Part shown: positions 41,471-49,671 of the stretch, piece by piece
Position numbering within the stretch: position 1 is the first letter of the stretch
Layout: the number at the start of each line of letters is the position of its first letter
NCBI GenBank assembly: GCA_020849275.1
Contig: JADLGO010000013.1
Location: forward strand, 124,001-188,000
Length of the DNA stretch: 64,000 bases
Direction of reading: 5' to 3'
Source of the DNA: Chthonomonadales bacterium
GTDB lineage: Bacteria; Armatimonadota; Chthonomonadetes; Chthonomonadales; CAJBBX01
The notes under the pieces: generated by a model
The model's input: the letters and a program-made list of their open reading frames with translations, nothing else
Told to the model about the DNA's origin: nothing
Databases searched by the model: none
Program-made: the position numbers and the translations under genes

Positions 41471-42304
41471 ATGTCGACCTATCGGCGTTCGACGCCGGCC
41501 TTCACGCTGATCGAGCTTCTCGTCGTGATCGCGATCATCGCGATTCTGGCCGCCATTCTCTTCCCGGTTTTCGCCCAGGCGCGCGAGGCAGCCCGGCGCA
41601 CCACCTGTGTGAGCAACACCAAGAACTTCGGCCTGGCGTTCCTGATGTATGCGCAGGACTACGACGAGACCTTCCTCACCCAGAACAACTCCAACGACCT
41701 CAACGATCGCGGCGAGTTCCAGTACCTGCTCCAGCCCTACATCAAGAACCGCCAGATCGTCTACTGCCCTTCGCGCAGTCTGCGCGGCTGCGATCCGCAG
41801 CTTGACCCGTCGGCGCGCTGCATCGGCTACGCCCCGAACTTCGGCATCTACTCCTACCACAACGGCAACGGCATCTTCCATCAGTCCATGGCCGATCCGC
41901 GCACCGACCTCAGCGACCCGGGCACCATGTGGATCGGCCGGGCCCTGGCCGACTTCGCGCATCCCGCGGCCACCATCCTGATGGGCGACACCAACGACAC
42001 GAACATGTACACGCTGGCCTTCTACTTCCAGACCGGCGACGGCACGACGCCGGCAGCCATTCGCCACGGCGGCCAGTACCAGTTCTGCCTGGTGGACGGC
42101 CACGCCAAGAACGTCCGAATGGCGGCTTACTCGTTCCTGGCGGACGGCGACAGCTTCGACCTGATGCCAGAGAACGGCGACAACATCAAGCTCTACTGTT
42201 ATAACGTGGACGCGGTGCAGGAGCGGCAGGGCGGCTACGGCTTCCCGAACCCCTGCGGCGTGGTCGCGCAGATGCTTGCCGCCAACCGCGTCCGGCTGTT
42301 CTAG
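41471..42304 (+). CDS. DUF1559-type prepilin-like protein (module C)
   Basis: A 277-aa pseudopilin-like protein; AGAGGAGA precedes the ATG at 41471. The N-terminus [19 protein letters not shown] has Ala before the cut site; [13 protein letters not shown] and [12 protein letters not shown] follow. It keeps the intact C-terminal H-x9-DG ([16 protein letters not shown]), grouping it with module A. Six or more Cys occur in the globular part ([16 protein letters not shown]), suggesting disulfides outside the membrane. A 50-residue lipoprotein gene starts 3 bases after its stop, and module D lies convergent to it. Confidence 0.95.
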   Translation: MSTYRRSTPAFTLIELLVVIAIIAILAAILFPVFAQAREAARRTTCVSNTKNFGLAFLMYAQDYDETFLTQNNSNDLNDRGEFQYLLQPYIKNRQIVYCPSRSLRGCDPQLDPSARCIGYAPNFGIYSYHNGNGIFHQSMADPRTDLSDPGTMWIGRALADFAHPAATILMGDTNDTNMYTLAFYFQTGDGTTPAAIRHGGQYQFCLVDGHAKNVRMAAYSFLADGDSFDLMPENGDNIKLYCYNVDAVQERQGGYGFPNPCGVVAQMLAANRVRLF

Positions 42305-42307
42305 GCG

Positions 42308-42460
42308 ATGACCATGCGCTCCATCGCCCGCCGCCTCCAGGGCGGCTTGCTGCTCACTCTCGCCGCGGTCGTCGCGCTCTCCGCACTGGCCGGCTGCGGC
42401 GGCAAGCAGACCGTCTCGCGCGAGCAGATCCAGGTGAAGCGGGAGAAGGCCGACAAGTGA
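42308..42460 (+). CDS. 50-aa lipoprotein, prepilin partner (module C)
   Basis: A very short gene starting 3 bases after the prepilin stop. The product has a basic N-terminus (MTMRSIARRLQGG), a hydrophobic stretch and a lipobox LAGC at residues 27-30, so the mature part is only about 21 residues, mostly charged (KQTVSREQIQVKREKADK). It takes the place held by single-pass membrane proteins in modules A, B and D and is the only lipid-anchored one. A 16-bp terminator follows 13 bases later, so the unit is prepilin plus lipoprotein. Confidence 0.68.
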   Translation: MTMRSIARRLQGGLLLTLAAVVALSALAGCGGKQTVSREQIQVKREKADK

Positions 42461-42472
42461 CCGTCCGCTAGC

Positions 42473-42509
42473 GCGAACGGGGAGGGCCGCCCTGGCCCTC
42501 CCCGTTCGC
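42473..42509 (+). terminator. 16-bp perfect hairpin after module C
   Basis: GCGAACGGGGAGGGCC (42473-42488) pairs perfectly with GGCCCTCCCCGTTCGC (42494-42509) around GCCCT. It lies 13 bases after the lipoprotein stop. No T-run follows, which is common for terminators in such high-GC genomes. Confidence 0.8.
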
Positions 42510-42610
42510 CGCGCTCCCGGTGACGAGGCCGTGCTTACCTTCCCCGTGTCCGACCGCGCCGCGCCAGTCGCTACGGCCCCCGCATCCATTGACGCCCATG
42601 GATAAACAAC

Positions 42611-42644
42611 GCGGGGACCGTCGCCTGAAGACGACGGTCCCCGC
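42611..42644 (-). terminator. 13-bp perfect hairpin after module D
   Basis: GCGGGGACCGTCG (42611-42623) pairs perfectly with CGACGGTCCCCGC (42632-42644) around an 8-base loop. It lies 33 bases beyond the stop of the module D small protein, so it most likely ends that unit, as the hairpin at 42473 ends module C. Confidence 0.75.
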
Positions 42645-42677
42645 GCTCCGCACCCTGTGGGTCCGTACCGGAACGGC

Positions 42678-42977
42678 TCAGCGAGGGGCCGGTGTTCCGG
42701 GGTTGGCGGCGCCACCCGTCGAACCGCCCATCCACCGACGGTTCAGCTCGCTAGCGGGAGGGGGCGTGGTCGGCGCGGCCGCACCGCCGGGTGGGCGGTA
42801 GGGCTCCTGCTTCGTTCTCGCGTCCCACATCTGCTGGTAGCGTCGGTTGAACTCCGCCGGCGGCAGGCCGGTCGGGGGGCGCAGTCGCCACCAGTATGTG
42901 AACCCGATGACGCCAAGAACGACCACTACGATGGCGACCACCAACGCGGGCGGTATCGTCGGTCCTTTGCCGCGCAT
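42678..42977 (-). CDS. 99-aa single-pass membrane protein, prepilin partner (module D)
   Basis: A small protein starting 8 bases after the prepilin stop. MRGKGPTIPPA leads into one Val/Ile-rich helix (about residues 12-29, ending FTYWW), then a roughly 65-residue tail with RPPTGLPPAEFNRRYQQMW and a Pro/Ala/Gly-rich end. IPP..V....VVVL...G..YW is shared with the partner of module B, whose prepilin is also the closest to this one. The N-terminal part of the tail is charged and could be helical. Function unknown. Confidence 0.78.
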   Translation of the reverse strand: MRGKGPTIPPALVVAIVVVVLGVIGFTYWWRLRPPTGLPPAEFNRRYQQMWDARTKQEPYRPPGGAAAPTTPPPASELNRRWMGGSTGGAANPGTPAPR

Positions 42978-42985
42978 GGTTCCCG

Positions 42986-43816
42986 CTACCGCGTCTGGCA
43001 GCTGACGATCGGGTCGAGGGCCTTGTCGTCCTGAACGGTATACTCGTTGGCGCAGACCGTGCCGAAGCGCCGCGACTTCACGTGCCCGTCCACGAAGGCG
43101 TAGTTGTTCTGGCCGCTGAACCAGCCTTGCTTGTTGGCGTCCGACGACTGCGGCCAGCCAACCGTGAGCGCCTCGCGACCCGTGGCCGAGTAGTTGTTGA
43201 TCAGCTCGCCGTTGTCGTCGCGGATCACGCCGTACTCGCCGATCCAGATCAGGATGGGCCGGAAACCGCCGAACACGTTGACCGTCGCGGCAGGCAGCTC
43301 GCAGGAAGCCATCGCGACGGACCCGCCGTAGAGGTTGGCGCCGACGCCGTAGTGGCGCGAATCGCCATCAGGCCACGTGAATCCCGCTCCGACGTCGAAG
43401 AAGAAGGCCGACATCGCGTAGGACTGCTTGACGGTCCGGTTCGGGGCCGTGCCAACGACGTTGATGGCGTCGTTCACGTCGTCCCAACCATTGCTCTCCG
43501 GGTAGTTGTAGTGCAATTCGGGCGAGAGGTAGAGCTGCTCGCTCTTAACGTACGGGAGCGTCTTGCGAAGCCAGAACTGGTTGCCAGTGGGAGGCTGCGT
43601 GATGCCCAGAACCCAGTTCTCGTCGTAGTCCTGCGCATACATCAGGCAGGCGAGCCCGATCTGCTTGAGGTTGCTGAGGTCGCTGACCTGGCGCGCCTTG
43701 CTGCGGGCCTGGGCAAAGACCGGGAAGAGGATCGCCGCCAGGATGGCGATGATCGCGATTACGACGAGCAGCTCGATCAGCGTGAAGCCGGTCCGCTCGT
43801 GGCGGGAAACGCCCAT
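42986..43816 (-). CDS. DUF1559-type prepilin-like protein (module D)
   Basis: A 276-aa pseudopilin-like protein with AAAGGAA upstream of the ATG at 43816. [19 protein letters not shown] is the cleavage and assembly helix; [13 protein letters not shown] and [12 protein letters not shown] follow. The C-terminal motif is [12 protein letters not shown] with Phe in place of the His of H-x9-DG, and the tail has VQDDKALDP, both matching module B. Convergent to module C and divergent from the nitric oxide reductase gene. Confidence 0.95.
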   Translation of the reverse strand: MGVSRHERTGFTLIELLVVIAIIAILAAILFPVFAQARSKARQVSDLSNLKQIGLACLMYAQDYDENWVLGITQPPTGNQFWLRKTLPYVKSEQLYLSPELHYNYPESNGWDDVNDAINVVGTAPNRTVKQSYAMSAFFFDVGAGFTWPDGDSRHYGVGANLYGGSVAMASCELPAATVNVFGGFRPILIWIGEYGVIRDDNGELINNYSATGREALTVGWPQSSDANKQGWFSGQNNYAFVDGHVKSRRFGTVCANEYTVQDDKALDPIVSCQTR

Positions 43817-43936
43817 GACTCTGGTTCCTTTCGCTCGGCATGGGTGTGCGCTGACAGGTAGTCAGGCGGATGCCCGTCAGGGGGCTGGGACTGCGCGGTG
43901 ACGGGACGAACGGTCTGGTAGAGTGCCCCTACACCA

Positions 43937-43965
43937 AGTGTACCATCGCACGGAGCGCAGCGCAA
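43937..43965 (-). promoter_or_regulatory. Possible promoter and palindrome upstream of module D
   Basis: On the minus strand TTGCGC (43965-43960) and TACACT (43942-43937) are 17 bases apart, a moderate promoter match. TACACCAAGTGTA at 43930-43942 is a perfect 5+5 palindrome with a 3-base centre that covers the -10 box, so a repressor could bind there. The rest of the 43817-44189 gap holds no gene. Confidence 0.35.
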
Positions 43966-44111
43966 GGGGCTGGACGTGCGAAAGCCGCCAGAGCCTGGGC
44001 GGTGAGATCATGGTCGCGCGCGTTCCGGGGCCGAGCGTGCGGTAGACTGTGGCAGACAGCGGGCGGATCGGCGGGCCCGCGCCATCCTGGCGCTGCCCGA
44101 GGGTCGTCCGG

Positions 44112-44132
44112 CGTCGCAACCGACGTCGCAAC
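44112..44132. repeat. Direct repeat upstream of nitric oxide reductase
   Basis: CGTCGCAAC occurs at 44112-44120 and again at 44124-44132, 12 bases apart and about 60 bases before the norZ start. Spacing near one helical turn would suit a dimeric activator, but no known NO-responsive site (NorR, NsrR, DNR/FNR) matches. Confidence 0.3.
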
Positions 44133-44189
44133 TACCGACCGGCGTTGCCGGACCCTGGGGTTCTCTGCCCGCGGCAGGGGGATACGGCC

Positions 44190-46517
44190 ATGGAGTACCG
44201 GCGCCTGTGGGGCGCACTGTCTGTGGTGATCGTCGTCTCGTTCGCCGTGCTCGGCTACTATGGTGGTGAGATCTACCGCCAGGCGCCTCCGGTGCCCGAG
44301 CGCGTCGCGAGCGCGTCGGGATCGGTGCTGTTCACGGGCGAGGACATTCGCACGGGCCAGAGCGTGTGGCTGTCGATGGGCGGCCAGGAGGTAGGGAGCG
44401 TCTGGGGCCACGGCGCGTACGTGGCGCCGGACTGGTCGGCCGACTGGCTGCACCGTGAGGCCGTGGCGCTGCTGAACCGCTGGTCGATCGCTGCGGCCGG
44501 CGCCGCCTACGACCAGCTAGCTCCGGAAGCGCGGGCGGCCCTACGCGAGCGGCTCGCCCTGGAGATGCGTGCCAACACCTATGACGCGGCCACCCGGACC
44601 GTCAGCGTGTCGGAGCCACGCGCCTCGGCCATCCTGGCCGTGGCGGATCACTACGAGCGTCTGTTTGGCGCCGACCCTGGCCTGGCGCGCTTGCGCGACG
44701 CGTACGCCATTCGCGCCGACAGCGTCCCGGACCCGGCGCGCAGGCGCGCGCTCGGCGCCTTCATCTTCTGGACCGCCTGGGCATGCGTGACGAACCGCCC
44801 GGCCTCCGACATCACCTACACGAACAACTGGCCGCCCGAGGGGCTCGTGGGCAACGTGCCGACGGGCCAGACCATCGTGTCCTCGGTGATCAGCTTCGTG
44901 CTGCTGCTGGCCGGCGTGGGCGCTCTGGCCTGGTACTTCGCCGTGCAGCGAAAGCGGGAGGCCGGAGGCGAGATGGAGTTCCCGGCGCGCGACCCGTTGC
45001 TGGCGCTGGACCCGACTCCGTCGATGCGCGCCACGCTGAAGTACTTCTGGGTGGTGGCGGCGCTCATCGTGGCGCAGGTGGGGCTCGGGGCGATCACGGC
45101 GCACTACGGAGTGGAGGGGTCCGGTTTCTACGGAATCCCGCTTGACCGGTGGTTCCCCTACAGCGTGGCGCGCACGTGGCATACGCAGCTCGGCATCCTC
45201 TGGATCGCCACGGCGTGGCTGGCCACGGGGCTCTTCGTTGCGCCGGCCGTGTCGGGCCACGAGCCGCGGGGCCAGCGGCTCGGCGTGAACCTGTTGTTCG
45301 TGTGCCTGATCGTGATCGTGGCGGGCGCCCTGACGGGGCAGTGGCTCGGGCCGATGCAGCGATTGAGCCTGCCCGTCAACTTCTGGTTCGGCCACCAGGG
45401 CTACGAGTACGTGGACCTGGGGCGCTTCTGGCAGACCTTCCTGTTCGTCGGGCTCTTCCTGTGGCTCTGGCTGATGGGCCGCGCGCTCTGGCCGGCCTTC
45501 CGCGCTCCCGGCGACAGTAAGCACCTGCTCGGGCTCTTCTTCGTCGCGTCGACGGCGATCGCCCTCTTCTATGGCGCCGGCCTGATGTATGGGCCCCGGA
45601 CCAACCTGGCCATCGCGGAGTACTGGCGATGGTGGGTGGTGCACCTGTGGGTGGAGGGCTTCTTCGAGGTCTTCGCCACCGTGGTGGTCGCCTTCCTGTT
45701 CACGCGGATGGGGCTGCTCCGCGTGCGAACGGCGACCGCCTCGGTGCTGTTCTCGACCACGGTGTTCCTGCTGGGCGGGATCATCGGCACCTTCCACCAC
45801 CTCTACTTCACGGGAACACCGACGGGCGTGCTGGCCCTCGGCGCGGTGTTCAGCGCACTGGAGGTGGTGCCGCTCGTCCTGATCGGCTTCGAGGCGTACG
45901 AGAACCTGACGCTCAGCCGCGCGCGGCCGTGGGTGAGCGCCTACCGGTTGCCGATCCTGTTCTTCGTGTCGGTGGCCTTCTGGAACCTGGTGGGCGCCGG
46001 GCTGTTCGGCTTCTTCATCAACCCCCCGATCGCGCTCTACTACATGCAGGGGCTCAACACCACCCCCGTTCACGGGCACACCGCCCTCTTTGGCGTGTAC
46101 GGGAACCTGGGCATCGGGCTGATGCTCTTCTGCCTGAAGGGCCTGACGGTGCACCGCGTTTGGCGCCCGCGCGTCCTCGTCTTCGCCTTCTGGGCGATGA
46201 ACATAGGGTTGGCGCTCATGGTGCTGCTGAGCGTGCTGCCGGTGGGGCTCCTCCAGGCGTGGGCCAGCGTCGAACGCGGCCTCTGGTACGCTCGTTCGGC
46301 GGAGTTCATGCAGACGCCACTGCTGGACACGCTTCGCTGGATGCGCGTGATCGGCGACACGATCTTCGCGCTCGGCGCGCTGGCGCTGGGCTGGTTCGTG
46401 CTCGGGCTGAAAACCGGGTGGTCGGTGACGGCGGAGCCGGAGCCGTCAGTCTCGCCGCGCGGCACGGCGGAGCCGGCGATGGAGGGCGGCCTGAGCCGCG
46501 AGGCGAGGGTGGGCTAG
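44190..46517 (+). CDS. norZ: Quinol-dependent nitric oxide reductase (qNOR)
   Basis: A 775-aa single-subunit reductase that converts two NO to N2O with electrons from quinol. Residues 1-260 form the periplasmic cytochrome-c-like domain without any CXXCH heme site, the mark of qNOR over cNOR; about 12-14 transmembrane helices follow. Heme and non-heme iron ligands are visible: WHTQLG (45177), VVHLWVEG (45637, His and Glu), FHHLYF (45791) and VHGHTALFG (46069). The ATG at 44190 has GGGGGA upstream. It stands first in a plus-strand run with four exporter genes. NO detoxification is more likely than full denitrification since no other nitrogen-oxide genes are in view. Confidence 0.95.
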   Translation: MEYRRLWGALSVVIVVSFAVLGYYGGEIYRQAPPVPERVASASGSVLFTGEDIRTGQSVWLSMGGQEVGSVWGHGAYVAPDWSADWLHREAVALLNRWSIAAAGAAYDQLAPEARAALRERLALEMRANTYDAATRTVSVSEPRASAILAVADHYERLFGADPGLARLRDAYAIRADSVPDPARRRALGAFIFWTAWACVTNRPASDITYTNNWPPEGLVGNVPTGQTIVSSVISFVLLLAGVGALAWYFAVQRKREAGGEMEFPARDPLLALDPTPSMRATLKYFWVVAALIVAQVGLGAITAHYGVEGSGFYGIPLDRWFPYSVARTWHTQLGILWIATAWLATGLFVAPAVSGHEPRGQRLGVNLLFVCLIVIVAGALTGQWLGPMQRLSLPVNFWFGHQGYEYVDLGRFWQTFLFVGLFLWLWLMGRALWPAFRAPGDSKHLLGLFFVASTAIALFYGAGLMYGPRTNLAIAEYWRWWVVHLWVEGFFEVFATVVVAFLFTRMGLLRVRTATASVLFSTTVFLLGGIIGTFHHLYFTGTPTGVLALGAVFSALEVVPLVLIGFEAYENLTLSRARPWVSAYRLPILFFVSVAFWNLVGAGLFGFFINPPIALYYMQGLNTTPVHGHTALFGVYGNLGIGLMLFCLKGLTVHRVWRPRVLVFAFWAMNIGLALMVLLSVLPVGLLQAWASVERGLWYARSAEFMQTPLLDTLRWMRVIGDTIFALGALALGWFVLGLKTGWSVTAEPEPSVSPRGTAEPAMEGGLSREARVG

Positions 46518-46539
46518 GGGGGGACCGGATGGCGCGCAC

Positions 46540-47964
46540 TTGAGCGCTGGCAGGCAAGAGGAGGCCGGGGCGGCCGCGGGCCACGCCGTGCGGCCCAACT
46601 GGTGGGTCCTCGCCGCGGTGGCGATCGGCGGGTTCATGTCGGCGCTCGACGCCAGCGTGGTCAACACGGTGCTGCCGGTGCTGGCGCACGCCTTCGGAGC
46701 CGGCGTCGACGCCATCGAGTGGGTGGTGACAGTCTACCTGCTGGTGGTGAGCGGCCTGCTGCTGAGCATGGGCCGCCTGGGCGACATCGGTGGCCACCGG
46801 CGCGTGTTCCTGCTCGGGTTCGTCATCTTCGGCGTGGGATCCGGGCTGTGCGGTCTGGCGCCGGCCGAGTGGTGTCTGGTTGCCGCGCGCGGGGTGCAGG
46901 CGGTTGGCGCGGCGATGCTCTTCGCCGGCGGCCCGGCGTTGCTGACCCGCAGCTTCCCCGCGCGCATGCGCGGGCAGGCGCTCGGCCTCCTGGCGGGCGC
47001 CGTCTACCTGGGGTTGAGCGCCGGGCCCTCGCTCGGCGGCTGGATCGCCGTGCATCTCGGCTGGCGGTGGGTGTTCTACGTCAACGTGCCGGTCGGCGTG
47101 GCGGCGATCATGGTCACCATGCGCTTCGTGCCGCCCGAGCGCGTGGAGGGGCGGCGTGAGCCGTTCGATCTGGGCGGCGCGGCGCTCTTCCTGCTCGGGC
47201 TCGTGGCGCTGCTGCTGGCGCTCAACCAGGGGCATGCCTGGGGTTGGGGGTCCGCGGAGGTCGTGGGTCTCTTCGCGCTCGGCGGCGCGTTGCTGGTGGG
47301 GTTCGTCGCGCTGGAGTTGCGCGCCCGCCATCCCGTGATGGACCTGCGGCTGTTCCGCAGCGTGACGTTCTCCGCGGCGTCGGCAAGCGCGCTCCTCAAC
47401 TACGTGGCCGGCTACTGCATCGTCTTTCTGCTCCCGTTCTACCTGATGCGGGGCCGGGGCCTGCCGCCGGACCGCGCCGGGCTCGTCCTGAGCGCCCAGC
47501 CGCTCGTGATGGCCGTTGCCGCGCCGCTCAGCGGACGGCTATCGGATCGGATCGGCACGCGCATTCCGGCGACGATCGGGATGGTGGTGCTGGCCGGTGG
47601 CCTCGCGATGCTCTCGCGTATCGGCGCCGGGACGCCGATGGGGCAGGTGGCCGCGTGGCTGGGCGTGGCCGGGTTGGGCGCCGGGCTGTTCAGCTCCCCC
47701 AACAACAGCGCGATCATGGGCGCGGCTCCCCGTGAGCGCCAGGGCATCGCCGCCGGCGTTCTGGCGACGGTGCGCAATGTCGGGATGGTCCTCGGTGTGG
47801 GAATGGCCGGCGCCATCCTCACCAGCGGCCTCGCTGGCGCCTCGCCCGGCGAGGGAACCGCGCTCTTCGATGCCGTTCGGACCAGTCTGCTCGCGGCGGC
47901 CGGCGTGGCGCTGGTTGGCGCGGCCACCTCCGCCATACGCGAGAGCGGGCCTCTGCAAGGCTGA
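46540..47964 (+). CDS. MFS drug exporter, DHA2 (EmrB/QacA) family
   Basis: A 474-aa major facilitator with 14 predicted helices. GGFMSALDASVVNTVLPVLA is the motif D2 region of DHA2 exporters, GRLGDIGGHRRVFLLG is motif A, and GLLAGAVYLGLSAGPSLGGW is motif C of antiporters. Such proteins expel drugs or toxic organic compounds with proton exchange. The likely start is a TTG overlapping the stop of a 4-codon frame ATG at 46529 (GGGGGGACCGG before it) in a TTGA junction, 22 bases after norZ. A membrane fusion protein gene follows. Confidence 0.91.
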   Translation: MSAGRQEEAGAAAGHAVRPNWWVLAAVAIGGFMSALDASVVNTVLPVLAHAFGAGVDAIEWVVTVYLLVVSGLLLSMGRLGDIGGHRRVFLLGFVIFGVGSGLCGLAPAEWCLVAARGVQAVGAAMLFAGGPALLTRSFPARMRGQALGLLAGAVYLGLSAGPSLGGWIAVHLGWRWVFYVNVPVGVAAIMVTMRFVPPERVEGRREPFDLGGAALFLLGLVALLLALNQGHAWGWGSAEVVGLFALGGALLVGFVALELRARHPVMDLRLFRSVTFSAASASALLNYVAGYCIVFLLPFYLMRGRGLPPDRAGLVLSAQPLVMAVAAPLSGRLSDRIGTRIPATIGMVVLAGGLAMLSRIGAGTPMGQVAAWLGVAGLGAGLFSSPNNSAIMGAAPRERQGIAAGVLATVRNVGMVLGVGMAGAILTSGLAGASPGEGTALFDAVRTSLLAAAGVALVGAATSAIRESGPLQG

Positions 47965-48001
47965 CCTCGCTCCGCGGCGCATGAACAAGAGGAAGGCTAC
48001 G

Positions 48002-48043
48002 ATGCGGTGGCAGGCGGCCGAGCCTGCGGAGCGGGCGGAGTGA
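48002..48043 (+). CDS. Possible 13-aa leader peptide coupled to the fusion protein
   Basis: ATG at 48002 has AGAGGAAGG seven bases upstream, better than any other start in this gap. The frame MRWQAAEPAERAE ends in TGA that overlaps the GTG of the next gene as GTGA. A translated leader that hands ribosomes to the GTG would explain both signals. It could also be accidental; nothing shows the peptide itself has a role. Confidence 0.3.
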   Translation: MRWQAAEPAERAE

Positions 48044-49671
48044 ACGCCAGGCGCGCGGCGTGGATCGGCGCCGCTCTCGTGGCGTGCGTGGCCACGGGCT
48101 GGGCGATCTGGCGCGCGAGGACCGCGCCGCCGGAGGTCGAGGTTGCGCGGGCTCGCCTCGGCCCGCTGGCCATGGACTGGTCCGCGACGGGCTACGTCGA
48201 GTGCCGCACCGCGCGGGTGACGGCGCCCGACGTGGGCCGGGTCGTGGCGGTCGCGGTGCGCGAGGGAGACGCGGTGGAGCCGGGCGCGCTGCTCGCGAGG
48301 CTCACGACCGCCGCCAACTCCGCGGCGGTGGCCGCGGCCGTCGACTCGCGCCGCGCCGTCGAGGCGCAAGCCCGGGCTGCGCTCGCCGCCTACGCGGAGG
48401 CTGGCCCGGCCCAGCGTGCTCAGGAGCGTGCCGCGGCCGCCGAGACGGCGGCCGCGGGGGCGCGGCTGGCGCAGGCCCGCGCGGCCGCGGCGAGCGAGGC
48501 GCGAATGGCCGCGGCGGGCCTGCAGGCCGCCCGGGCGGAGGCGGAGGCCACGGCGGCCGTGCTCCGCGAACTGGAGGCAGGCACCCGCCCCGAGCAGGTG
48601 GCGCAGGCCGCCGCCCGCGTCGACTCGGCGCGCGCGGCGCTGACACAGGCCGCAGCGGAGCACGGACGGGCGAGCACCCTCTACCGCGAGGGGGCTATCG
48701 CGCTTCAGGCGCTCCAGCGCTCAGCGGAGGCGCGCGACCAGGCCCGTGCCGCGCTGGCCGCCGGCCTGGCGGCTCACGAGGAGCTGCGGCGCGGGCCTCG
48801 GCCCGAGCAGATCGCGGCGGCGCGCGCCAAACGCGAGGCCGCGCGCCGCCAGGTGGAGGCGGCCGAGGGGCGGCTGGCCGGCATTGAGGCCGCGCGGCTC
48901 CGCGTGACGGAGGCCGGGGCGGCTCTGCGCGCCGCCCGGGCCACGCAGGCGCGGGTCGAGGCGGGCATCCGCCACGTGGCCGGGCTGCGCAGCCAGTGGC
49001 ACGCCGCCCGGGCCCGCGTGGCGCAGGATGCCGCGCTCGTGCGCCAGGCCGATGCCGCCTTGCGCGAGCGCACGCTGCGCGCCCCCTTCGGCGGCCACGT
49101 CGGGCGGCGCTTCGTGGATCCCGGTGACCTCGCCTCGCCCGGCCAGCCCCTCCTCACCGTCGTTGAGGACGGCCGTAACTGGGTTACCGCCGAGGTCGAT
49201 GAGCAGGACCTGGCGCCCGTGACGCCCGGCGCGAGGATCGGGATCCACCTTCCCGCCTACGTGGGGCGCGAGTTCCCGGGCGAGGTCGAGCGCCTGGCGC
49301 CTCAGGCGGTCCCGCAGACCGAGGTGCGAACCGGCGCGCGCATCGTGCGCGTGCGCGTCTCGCTGCGACGCATGGCGCCCGCCGACCGGCGCCGGCTTCG
49401 GCCGGGCATGGAGGTCTACGTCACGGGGCGCGCCGTGCTGGCGCGGGCCGTCGTCCTGGTGCAGAACGAGGCGGTCATGACCGACCGCGGGGGGTCCTTC
49501 GTCTACGTTGTGGCCAACGGGAGGGCGCGCCGGCGACCTGTCGCCGCCGGCTACGTCTCTGGCCCCGACACGGAGATCCGGGGGGGATTGCGCGCGGGCG
49601 AGCGCGTGGCGGTAGCGGGTGCCGAGGGCCTCGCGGATGGCGCGCGCGTCACGGTGCGGAGCGGTCGGTGA
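48040..49671 (+). CDS. Periplasmic membrane fusion protein (HlyD/MacA type)
   Basis: A 543-aa adaptor of a tripartite exporter. A membrane anchor (residues 5-25) is followed by the split lipoyl domain (GYVECRTARVTAPDVGRVVAV and later LRAPFGGHVGRRFVDPGDLA), between which lies an unusually long Ala/Arg/Glu coiled coil of about 270 residues with two similar turns, GTRPEQVAQAAARVD and GPRPEQIAAARAKRE. A beta-barrel and membrane-proximal domain end the protein. The GTG at 48040 overlaps a mini-frame stop, and the stop overlaps the next gene by 4 bases. It connects the permease below to an outer-membrane or envelope channel not encoded here. Confidence 0.9.
   Translation: MNARRAAWIGAALVACVATGWAIWRARTAPPEVEVARARLGPLAMDWSATGYVECRTARVTAPDVGRVVAVAVREGDAVEPGALLARLTTAANSAAVAAAVDSRRAVEAQARAALAAYAEAGPAQRAQERAAAAETAAAGARLAQARAAAASEARMAAAGLQAARAEAEATAAVLRELEAGTRPEQVAQAAARVDSARAALTQAAAEHGRASTLYREGAIALQALQRSAEARDQARAALAAGLAAHEELRRGPRPEQIAAARAKREAARRQVEAAEGRLAGIEAARLRVTEAGAALRAARATQARVEAGIRHVAGLRSQWHAARARVAQDAALVRQADAALRERTLRAPFGGHVGRRFVDPGDLASPGQPLLTVVEDGRNWVTAEVDEQDLAPVTPGARIGIHLPAYVGREFPGEVERLAPQAVPQTEVRTGARIVRVRVSLRRMAPADRRRLRPGMEVYVTGRAVLARAVVLVQNEAVMTDRGGSFVYVVANGRARRRPVAAGYVSGPDTEIRGGLRAGERVAVAGAEGLADGARVTVRSGR

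Noticed and set aside
2720-43800. The near-identical prepilin N-termini as a mobile or recently duplicated DNA repeat
   Set aside because: The proteins match closely over the first 35 residues, but codon third positions differ widely between copies and flanking DNA shows no shared ends. This is conserved protein function, not a recent DNA duplication.
44049-44189. An N-terminal extension of nitric oxide reductase from a start at 44049
   Set aside because: The extension is Arg-rich without sense for a membrane protein, while the ATG at 44190 has GGGGGA and begins directly with the expected first helix.
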